Source: Arthrospiribacter ruber (GTDB lineage: Bacteria; Bacteroidota; Bacteroidia; Cytophagales; Cyclobacteriaceae). From it: a stretch of DNA of 64,000 nucleotides. The number at the start of each line of letters is the position of its first letter. Within the stretch, counting starts at the first letter, position 1. The notes beneath the pieces are model-generated. The model was given only the letters and a program-made list of their open reading frames with translations, searched no databases and had not been told where the DNA came from. This document shows, piece after piece, positions 36,531 through 43,408 of the stretch. The position numbers and the translations under genes are program-made. The stretch spans positions 186,001 through 250,000 of the forward strand of contig NZ_RPHB01000007.1 in NCBI RefSeq assembly GCF_019343195.1. Reading direction: 5' to 3'.

Positions 36531-37907
36531 TTAAGCAAAAAGACCCTGATACATTTCTTCCAACTTACTGACTGCGATCACTTCAATTTTGAATTTTCTC
36601 ATATCCAGTCCTCTTATGGCATATTTAGATACTACGATTTTTTTGAATCCAAGCTTCTCCGCTTCTGCAATCCTGTTTTCTATCCTATGAACAGCCCTGA
36701 TCTCTCCACCCAGTCCAACCTCTCCTGCAAAACATATGTCTTCCGGAACGGCGGTATCTTCGTACGATGACAGCAAAGAGGCACATACCGTCAGGTCCAA
36801 TGCGGGGTCATCTACTTTCAGGCCGCCTGCTACATTGAGGAAGACATCCTGCTGTCCCAGCCGCATCCCGCCTCTTTTTTCCAGGACAGCCAAAAGCATA
36901 TTGAGCCTCTTGGCATCAAAACCCGTGCTACTGCGCTGAGGAGTACCATAGGTAGCTGGACTGACCAAAGATTGTATCTCAATCAAAAGTGGCCTGTTTC
37001 CTTCCATCATGGCTCCTATAGCTACTCCATTGAGCTGTTCTTCACGCTGGGTCATGAGGATTTCGGAGGGATTGGCCACTTGCCTGAGTCCATCAGCCCT
37101 CATTTCATAGATCCCCAGCTCATTGGTACTACCAAACCTGTTTTTGGAAGTCCGAAGAATCCTGTAGCTAAGATGCCTGTCACCTTCAAATTGAAGTACT
37201 GTATCCACCATATGTTCCAGTACCTTTGGGCCGGCAATGGAACCGTCTTTGGTGATATGCCCGATCAAGAAAACCGGTGTGCCTGTTTCCTTAGCAAACC
37301 GCATCAACTCCGCGGTACACTCCCGTACTTGGGAGACAGATCCGGCAGCAGATTCTATGTGCCTGCTATGAAGTGTCTGTATTGAATCTATGACCAAGAC
37401 CTCTGGCTTCAAAATTTCAATCTGTTCAAAAATCTGCTGGGTATTGGTCTCAGATAAGACGTAGCAATTCTCTGAGTGGAACTGCATGCGCTCCGCACGC
37501 ATTTTGATCTGAGATTCGCTTTCCTCTCCCGATACATAAAGCACACGCCTATTGGACAGGGAAAGGGCTATCTGAAGCATCAGGGTAGACTTGCCGATTC
37601 CCGGCTCTCCTCCAATCAATACCAGAGATCCAGGAACAATTCCGCCTCCTAGCACCCTGTCAAGTTCCATGTCGTGGGTGATAGTCCTAGGGGCAACTGA
37701 GTAATCTATTTCTGAGAGTTTTTTAGGTTTATTGGTCCTTTTTTCCTTTTGGCCTCCTGACTTCCAGCTTCCCAGTCCTGATTCCTCCTTTTGAACCAAT
37801 TCTTCTACATACGTATTCCATTCCCCACAAGCGGGGCATTTGCCTATCCACTTTAGACTCTGTGCACCACAGTTCTGGCAGAAAAAGCTGGTTTTTATTT
37901 TAGGCAT
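36531..37907 (-). CDS. radA: DNA repair protein RadA
   Basis: 458 residues from the ATG at 37907 (MPKIKTSFFCQNCG); a longer frame back to 38042 adds 45 residues not seen in the family. The N-terminal zinc finger is CQNCGAQSLKWIGKCPACGEW. The RecA-like ATPase has Walker A GGEPGIGKST, Walker B EVLVIDSIQTL and the RadA motif KNRFGS. The C-terminal domain is Lon-like (DLTVCASLLSSYEDTAVPEDICFAGEVGLGGEIRAV). RadA acts in branch migration of recombination intermediates and homologous repair. Cytosolic. Confidence 0.96.
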   Translation of the reverse strand: MPKIKTSFFCQNCGAQSLKWIGKCPACGEWNTYVEELVQKEESGLGSWKSGGQKEKRTNKPKKLSEIDYSVAPRTITHDMELDRVLGGGIVPGSLVLIGGEPGIGKSTLMLQIALSLSNRRVLYVSGEESESQIKMRAERMQFHSENCYVLSETNTQQIFEQIEILKPEVLVIDSIQTLHSRHIESAAGSVSQVRECTAELMRFAKETGTPVFLIGHITKDGSIAGPKVLEHMVDTVLQFEGDRHLSYRILRTSKNRFGSTNELGIYEMRADGLRQVANPSEILMTQREEQLNGVAIGAMMEGNRPLLIEIQSLVSPATYGTPQRSSTGFDAKRLNMLLAVLEKRGGMRLGQQDVFLNVAGGLKVDDPALDLTVCASLLSSYEDTAVPEDICFAGEVGLGGEIRAVHRIENRIAEAEKLGFKKIVVSKYAIRGLDMRKFKIEVIAVSKLEEMYQGLFA

Positions 37908-38102
37908 TTTTATAGACTTTAGAAGTGAGAAGTGCGATGGGAAGAACCAAGAAACAAGGTTTTTAAGACACGAAAACCAGAATAGAGAAATTACATTTTT
38001 AACAGGTACTTGGTACTTGGTACAACATATCCCCAGGGGCAAATCTTTTTATATACTACATACTCAAGTCTCATGTCTAGTGTCTAAGGTCTAAAATCTT
38101 TT

Positions 38103-40913
38103 TTAATGCGCCTCCAACCAGTCGTTTCCGGTGCCGGTTTCTACTACCACAGGCACTTCCAGCTTGACAGCAGAAGACATGAGTCTGGGGATTTCCTTCT
38201 TCAGTAAATCCAATTCTTCCTTGACCGCATCAAATACCAATTCATCATGTACCTGAAGGATCATCTTGGATTTCAGCTTTTCTTCCTTCATCCATTTGTG
38301 CACATTGATCATCGCAATTTTGATCATATCTGCCGCAGATCCCTGGATAGGAGCATTGATGGCGTTTCTTTCAGCAAAACCACGCATGGTCTGATTCCTA
38401 CTGTTGATATCCCTTAGGTAGCGTCTTCTCCCTAGAAGGGTTTCCACAAATTCATTTTTCCTTGCTTTTTCTATAGCCCCGTCCATGTAGGCTTTGACTG
38501 CCGGAAACTCCTTGAAATAGGCATCAATGATTTCTTTGGCTTCTGTCCTCGAAATGCTCAGGCGCTGTGAGAGACCAAATGCTGAGATGCCGTAGATAAT
38601 TCCAAAATTGGCTGTTTTTGCTTTTCTCCTCATGTCTGAAGTGACTTCCTCCAAAGGCACCTGAAAAATCTTGGCAGCTGTGGTGGCGTGAATGTCCCTG
38701 CCGTTTTTGAAAGCTTCTATCATGGATTCGTCCTTGGAAAAAGCGGCCATGATCCTCAGCTCTATCTGGGAGTAATCCGCTGCCAACAACACATGGTTTT
38801 CGTCTCTGGGGACAAAAGCCTTCCTGATTTCCCTTCCCCTCTCCGTACGGATAGGAATATTCTGCAAGTTGGGATTGATAGAAGACAACCTTCCTGTAGC
38901 TGCCACAAATTGGTTGTAGGTAGTATGCACCCTGCCTGTCTTCGGGTTGATCATGGTGGGCAAGGCATCTACATAAGTGGACTTGAGTTTGACAATCTGC
39001 CTGTATTCCAGGATGACCCTAGCGATCTCATGCTCTGAAGCCATCTTGCTGAGCACTTCCTCCCCTGTGGCAAACTGACCTGTTTTGGTTTTTTTGGCTT
39101 TGGGATCCAGGTTAAGCTTGACAAAAAGTATTTCTCCCAGTTGCTTGGGCGAAGAAAGATTAAATTCCTCTCCTGCGAGCTCATAGACCCTTTTTTCTAT
39201 TTCCTTGCTCTCTTCTTCCAGGGATTTTGACATTTCGGCTAGACTTTCTGTATCTATCCTCACACCTTCAAATTCCATCTCTGTCAATACCTCAATCAGA
39301 GGATTCTCCACTTCATGAAGCAATTTTTCCACGCCATTTTCCCTGACCAAAGGATCCAGTTTTTGCTTTAGCTTCAGCGTAATATCTGCATCCTCTGCCG
39401 CATAAGCCACGACTTCGTCTACTTCCACATCTCGCATATTGCCCTGGTTTTTGCCCTTTTTCCCAATTAGGGATTCAATGGAAACAGGCTTGTAATTCAA
39501 ATACTGCTGTGCCAGCCAATCCATGGAATGCTTTCCCTCTGGCTCGATCAGGTAATGGGCCAACATGGTATCATACAATTTGCCCTTCACATCCACCCCA
39601 TAATTTTTCAACACCAAAAGATCATATTTTACATTTTGGCCGATTTTGGTGATGTTTTCATTTTCAAAAATTTCCCTGAAAAGCTCCAGTTTCCTTTTTG
39701 CTTCCTCCTGATTTTCCGGAAAAGGAATGTAAAAAGCTTCTCCGGGCACGTAGGCGAAAGAAAGCCCTACGAGTTCGGCATCGTTAGGATTAAGGGCGGT
39801 AGTTTCCGTATCAAAACAAAATTCCTCTTGGATTTCCAGGTATTTGAGCAATTCCTTTATTTCCTCTTCACTTTCTACCTTGTGGTAATCGTGTGCAGTG
39901 GTAATGATGCTATCATGCAATACCGGTACAGGAAGAGGATTTTCTTCAGGCACATCTTCTTCCTGAGTATCGGCGTCCCCGGTAAAAAGCCCCAACTGAT
40001 CGGACACCTTTACCTGAGGCTTTTTCATTTTTTCTCCAAATACCCGTTGGGTGAGTGTCCTGAATTCGAGTTCTGCAAAAAGAGCCTTTAGCTTCTCCTC
40101 ATCCGGACCATCATACCGAAGTGCCTTTTCGTCGAAATCTACAGGCACATCAATCTTGATGGTAGCAAGCTCCTTTGATAGCAGTCCCTGCTGACCAAAA
40201 TTCACTACGTTTTCCTTTTGTTTGCCTTTTAGGTCATCAGTATGCTGCAGGAGTTCTTCTATGCTGCCATAAGCTTTCAGGAGTTTGACAGCAGTCTTTT
40301 CCCCAATACCTGGTATTCCCGGAATATTGTCTACCGCATCACCCATCAGGCCTAGTATGTCTCTCACCTGATCCACATTCTCAATGTCCCACTTAGCACA
40401 GACCTCTTTTGGCCCCATTATGTCCACTGCATTCCCCATAAAGGCCGGCTTGTACAGGTAGATATGTTCATCTACCAATTGCCCATAATCCTTATCCGGG
40501 GTCATCATGTAGACCACAAAACTGGTGCGTTCTGCCTTCTTGGCTATAGTCCCTATGATATCGTCGGCTTCGAAGCCATCCAGTTCCAAAACGGGTATAT
40601 TAAAGGCCTCCACTAGCTGCTTGACCCATGGAATCCCGATTTCTATGTCCTCAGGCTGCTCCTGTCGGTTGGCCTTGTATGCTTCAAACTGAGTATGCCG
40701 AAACGTTGGCGCCTTGGTATCAAATGCCACTGCTATATGGGTAGGCTTCTCTTTTTCAATCACTTCCAGGAGTGTATTGGTAAACCCCAGCATGATACCG
40801 GTATTGAGTCCTTTGGAATTGATCCTTGGGTTTTTGGAAAAAGCAAAATGCGCCCTGTAGATAAGGGCCATGGCATCAAGCAGAAAGAGTTTTTTATCTC
40901 CTTTGGAGGACAT
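38103..40913 (-). CDS. polA: DNA polymerase I
   Basis: 936 residues with all three domains. The 5'-3' exonuclease (1-~290) has LLDAMALIYRAHFAF and DNIPGIPGIGEKTAVKLL. The 3'-5' proofreading domain (~355-540) keeps its carboxylates: DTETT (exo I), IGQNVKYDLL (exo II) and YAAEDADITLKL (exo III). The polymerase domain has motif A (LLAADYSQIELRIMA), motif B (RRKAKTANFGIIYGISAFGLS) and motif C (LQVHDELVFD). It fills gaps and removes RNA primers during replication and repair. An acidic linker (~290-340) joins the first two domains. Confidence 0.97.
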   Translation of the reverse strand: MSSKGDKKLFLLDAMALIYRAHFAFSKNPRINSKGLNTGIMLGFTNTLLEVIEKEKPTHIAVAFDTKAPTFRHTQFEAYKANRQEQPEDIEIGIPWVKQLVEAFNIPVLELDGFEADDIIGTIAKKAERTSFVVYMMTPDKDYGQLVDEHIYLYKPAFMGNAVDIMGPKEVCAKWDIENVDQVRDILGLMGDAVDNIPGIPGIGEKTAVKLLKAYGSIEELLQHTDDLKGKQKENVVNFGQQGLLSKELATIKIDVPVDFDEKALRYDGPDEEKLKALFAELEFRTLTQRVFGEKMKKPQVKVSDQLGLFTGDADTQEEDVPEENPLPVPVLHDSIITTAHDYHKVESEEEIKELLKYLEIQEEFCFDTETTALNPNDAELVGLSFAYVPGEAFYIPFPENQEEAKRKLELFREIFENENITKIGQNVKYDLLVLKNYGVDVKGKLYDTMLAHYLIEPEGKHSMDWLAQQYLNYKPVSIESLIGKKGKNQGNMRDVEVDEVVAYAAEDADITLKLKQKLDPLVRENGVEKLLHEVENPLIEVLTEMEFEGVRIDTESLAEMSKSLEEESKEIEKRVYELAGEEFNLSSPKQLGEILFVKLNLDPKAKKTKTGQFATGEEVLSKMASEHEIARVILEYRQIVKLKSTYVDALPTMINPKTGRVHTTYNQFVAATGRLSSINPNLQNIPIRTERGREIRKAFVPRDENHVLLAADYSQIELRIMAAFSKDESMIEAFKNGRDIHATTAAKIFQVPLEEVTSDMRRKAKTANFGIIYGISAFGLSQRLSISRTEAKEIIDAYFKEFPAVKAYMDGAIEKARKNEFVETLLGRRRYLRDINSRNQTMRGFAERNAINAPIQGSAADMIKIAMINVHKWMKEEKLKSKMILQVHDELVFDAVKEELDLLKKEIPRLMSSAVKLEVPVVVETGTGNDWLEAH

Positions 40914-41135
40914 AGGTGTATGTTTTTGGTTTTGTTCTGATTTATTGTCTTGTCGAAAAAAATGTTTTCGAAGGTGGGCTAAATTACAAATAATAATGTA
41001 AAAGGGGACGGATAAATCCCGTCTTATTCATGATTTTTTGAAAGGTGCAGGTGTTGATAAAGTTAATTTTTGGTCTAATTATTGGTAATTTGATTTCAGA
41101 CATTTTAATATTTCATTCACCTAAATAAATACCTT

Positions 41136-41447
41136 ATGAAAAAGTTAGTGTATTTTTTGTCGGTAATGTTTTTGATGGCGGCGTTTGTGCCAGCCAGCAC
41201 GGCAAAAACCCCTAAAAAAGAAAAACCAGAGCTCACTGAAGAGCAGAAAACCAGACTGGTGGAGATCGAAAACAGGGTAGAAGAAATCAAAGCTTCTGAC
41301 TTCTCTGACATGAGCAAAGAAGAAAGAAAGGAAATGCGCGATGAGCTTCGCGAGCTGAAAAAAGAAACCAAAGAAATCGGCGGTGGTGTTTACCTTTCTG
41401 TGGGTGCCATAATCATTATTCTCTTGATTCTGATACTGATCACCTAA
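41136..41447 (+). CDS. Small envelope protein with coiled coil and C-terminal membrane anchor
   Basis: 103 residues. The signal peptide is MKKLVYFLSVMFLMAAFVPASTAK. A highly charged helix follows (PELTEEQKTRLVEIENRVEEIKASDFSDMSKEERKEMRDELRELKKETKEIGGG), predicted to be a coiled coil, then one hydrophobic helix (VYLSVGAIIIILLILILIT) at the very C-terminus. The layout suggests a periplasmic helix anchored in the inner membrane. I cannot name a family. A repeat copy and a strong terminator follow it. Confidence 0.75.
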   Translation: MKKLVYFLSVMFLMAAFVPASTAKTPKKEKPELTEEQKTRLVEIENRVEEIKASDFSDMSKEERKEMRDELRELKKETKEIGGGVYLSVGAIIIILLILILIT

Positions 41448-41469
41448 ACTTATTGAATGAGGTTTGAAA

Positions 41470-41585
41470 ATGACAAAAAAAACCTGCCAGGTCGCCTTTT
41501 GATATCATCAAAATAAAAGCTGTTTTGGTTTATAGACCTGGCAGGTTTTATCTGATCTTTTATTCGACAAAGCAGGACTAATTAC
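41470..41585 (-). repeat. AACCTGCCAGGTT-family repeat, copy B
   Basis: About 116 bp. Reverse-complemented it aligns with 21332-21472: CTGCTTTGTC, AACCTGCCAGGT, CCAAAACAGCTTTTATTTT, ACCTGGCAGGTTTTTT and TGTCATTTTC occur in order. It starts 23 nt after a stop codon and ends 16 nt before a strong terminator. Confidence 0.85.
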
Positions 41586-41600
41586 AGCCATAATTCACTG

Positions 41601-41632
41601 AAAAAATCCTTCACGCAAGTGAGGGATTTTTT
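41601..41632 (+). terminator. Rho-independent terminator
   Basis: A6-TCC-T-TCAC pairs with GTGA-G-GGA-T6 around a GCAA tetraloop, a 14-bp stem with one T-G wobble. It overlaps an upstream potential rdgB start (41619), which supports the rdgB start at 41664. Confidence 0.85.
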
Positions 41633-41663
41633 TATTTCTATCCGTTTGGATTACTTTGTATTT

Positions 41664-42236
41664 ATGAAAAAAATATGCTTTGCTACTAATAATCCCAAGA
41701 AAATCGAGGAAGTAAAGGCTGCTCTTGGCAGCGATTTTACTGTAGTATCCCTAGCCGAAATTGGATGCCACGAAGAACTTCCGGAGACAGGAGATACATT
41801 GGAACACAATGCTTTTCAAAAGGCCCGCTATGTTTTTGAGCATTATGGTGTGGACTGTTTTGCAGATGACACAGGGCTTGAGGTAGATGCGCTTGAAGGA
41901 GCTCCAGGAGTATATTCGGGCAGATTTGCGGGTGAGCCCCGCAGTGATGAAAGAAACCTGGAACTGCTTTTGGAAAAATTGAAAGGCATAAAAAACAGGA
42001 CTGCAAGGTTCAAAACCGTAATTGCACTTATACAGGGAGGCAATGAAAACAGCTTTACCGGTATAGCGGAAGGAGAGATTTTGACAGAAAAAACAGGCCA
42101 TGGGGGCTTTGGGTATGACCCCGTATTCAGACCCAATGGCTACCGAAAAAGCTTCGCCGAACTCAGTCTTCAGGAAAAAAATCAGATCAGCCACCGGGGC
42201 AAGGCAGTAAGGGAATTGGTAAGGTTTCTAAAATAA
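41664..42236 (+). CDS. rdgB: Non-canonical purine NTP pyrophosphatase (XTP/dITP)
   Basis: 190 residues from the ATG at 41664; the in-frame ATG at 41619 falls inside a terminator hairpin. The Ham1/RdgB signature begins MKKICFATNNPKKIEEVKAAL, followed by DTGLEVDALEGAPGVYSGRFAG, GHGGFGYDPVFRP and SHRGKAVREL. It hydrolyses ITP, dITP and XTP to monophosphates so that deaminated purines are kept out of DNA and RNA. Cytosolic, dimeric in the family. The uridine kinase gene follows after 18 nt. Confidence 0.95.
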   Translation: MKKICFATNNPKKIEEVKAALGSDFTVVSLAEIGCHEELPETGDTLEHNAFQKARYVFEHYGVDCFADDTGLEVDALEGAPGVYSGRFAGEPRSDERNLELLLEKLKGIKNRTARFKTVIALIQGGNENSFTGIAEGEILTEKTGHGGFGYDPVFRPNGYRKSFAELSLQEKNQISHRGKAVRELVRFLK

Positions 42237-42240
42237 TCCT

Positions 42241-42248
42241 TATTTTTG
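42241..42248 (+). promoter_or_regulatory. Predicted -7 box 6 nt before the uridine kinase ATG
   Basis: TATTTTTG is a perfect TAnnTTTG match and ends only 6 nt before the ATG at 42255, so a transcript from here would be leaderless. Confidence 0.35.
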
Positions 42249-42254
42249 TCCCCC

Positions 42255-42887
42255 ATGAAGAAGCCCTTTATTGTAGGTATCACAGGTGGAAGTGCCTCAG
42301 GAAAAACTCTTTTTTTAGACAAACTGCTGCATACATTCGAACCTGGTCAGGTCTGTTTGATTTCCCAGGACAATTATTACAAGCCAAGACACCTACAGCC
42401 TATTGACGATAAAGGGGTGCACAATTTCGATACACCCAACTCCATTGATTTTGAGCAATATGCCGAAGACATCAGAAAAATCGGCAATGGAGAAACCGTC
42501 TACAGGCAGGAATATACCTTCAACAACCCCAACAAAAAACCGAAAATGCTGGAATTTGCCCCCGCACCGGTGGTGGTGGTAGAAGGAATTTTCGTATTGT
42601 ATTATCCGGAACTGGCTGATTTACTTGACCTCAAGGTCTTTATAGATGCCAAAGAATACATCAAGCTCAAAAGGAGAATCGTAAGGGACAAGGTAGAAAG
42701 GGGCTATGACCTGGACGATGTACTTTACAGGTACGAAATGCACGTAATGCCTACTTACGAAAAGTACATTGAGCCATTCAAGCATGACGCGGACATCATT
42801 GTGCCCAACAACAGAAACTTTGAGCGGGCTTTGGATGTCATCAAAGTATACCTGAGGGCCAAGACCGCAATTGCGCCTAACCTATAG
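42255..42887 (+). CDS. udk: Uridine kinase
   Basis: 210 residues from the ATG at 42255; a TTG at 42246 is an unneeded alternative. The P-loop is GGSASGKT near the N-terminus, with QDNYYKPRHLQPIDDKGVHNFDTPNSID for nucleoside binding and PVVVVEGIFVLYYPEL as Walker B region; RRIVRDKVERGYD is the lid. It phosphorylates uridine and cytidine in pyrimidine salvage. Cytosolic. It follows rdgB closely and may also have its own promoter. Confidence 0.9.
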   Translation: MKKPFIVGITGGSASGKTLFLDKLLHTFEPGQVCLISQDNYYKPRHLQPIDDKGVHNFDTPNSIDFEQYAEDIRKIGNGETVYRQEYTFNNPNKKPKMLEFAPAPVVVVEGIFVLYYPELADLLDLKVFIDAKEYIKLKRRIVRDKVERGYDLDDVLYRYEMHVMPTYEKYIEPFKHDADIIVPNNRNFERALDVIKVYLRAKTAIAPNL

Positions 42888-42946
42888 ATTTCCAATTGAT
42901 TAACTTGTTTTCACAAGAATTCTTTCCATCTACAAACATTTTACTA

Positions 42947-42954
42947 TATATTTG
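42947..42954 (+). promoter_or_regulatory. Predicted -7 box 6 nt before a start codon
   Basis: TATATTTG (perfect TAnnTTTG) with TTTC 20 nt upstream (42923-42926). It ends 6 nt before the ATG at 42961, consistent with a leaderless transcript. Confidence 0.45.
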
Positions 42955-42960
42955 CGACCC

Positions 42961-43326
42961 ATGAACAAAAGTCAGCAACATATCAATGTATGGAAGCAAA
43001 GGGTCAGTCTGATCCTCGTGCTTGCATTCTGTATGTTGGTTACCGGTGCTGAGTTCATTCATACCCATTCACTGGACAACCCACAGGATCAAAAAGAATA
43101 CAATGAAAACCAGGGCAGCCAAGATGAAAATCAAACATTCTTAAATGTTGCAGTAGATGCAGTAGTTCCTTTTGTCACCACTGTAGGACAACAGATTTTT
43201 TACCTCATCTATGAACATATCAAGGTTGAAAAAGTAAACCTGGCAGGAACCGTTTCTTACCTTCCTATTCATTTACCCTATTGGGAAATACTCCTCGAAA
43301 GGATCATTTCACCCAATGCACCCTGA
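42961..43326 (+). CDS. Small membrane-anchored protein of unknown function
   Basis: 121 residues from the ATG at 42961. The N-terminus has a positively charged stretch and one hydrophobic segment (VSLILVLAFCMLVTGAEF), either a signal peptide or a signal anchor. The rest includes THSLDNPQDQKEYNENQGSQDENQ, a hydrophobic stretch (AVDAVVPFVTTVGQQIFYLIYEHI) and a Pro/Tyr/Ile-rich end. I do not recognise it. It lies between udk and secDF on the same strand; a link to the Sec machinery is only a positional guess. Confidence 0.65.
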   Translation: MNKSQQHINVWKQRVSLILVLAFCMLVTGAEFIHTHSLDNPQDQKEYNENQGSQDENQTFLNVAVDAVVPFVTTVGQQIFYLIYEHIKVEKVNLAGTVSYLPIHLPYWEILLERIISPNAP

Positions 43327-43408
43327 TCTTTTTTAGCTTCTTTACAGCCGCCACTGCTATATAGTGGCCACATTCAATCCATAAAAAACTTATAAATTCC
43401 TAAATAAC

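Noticed and set aside
37908-38042. 45-residue N-terminal extension of RadA
   Set aside because: The family starts at the zinc finger; the extension has no conserved sequence and a good ATG exists at 37907.
39528-40091. 187-residue open frame on the + strand
   Set aside because: It is antisense to polA, whose protein is unmistakable there; no start context and no recognisable protein features.
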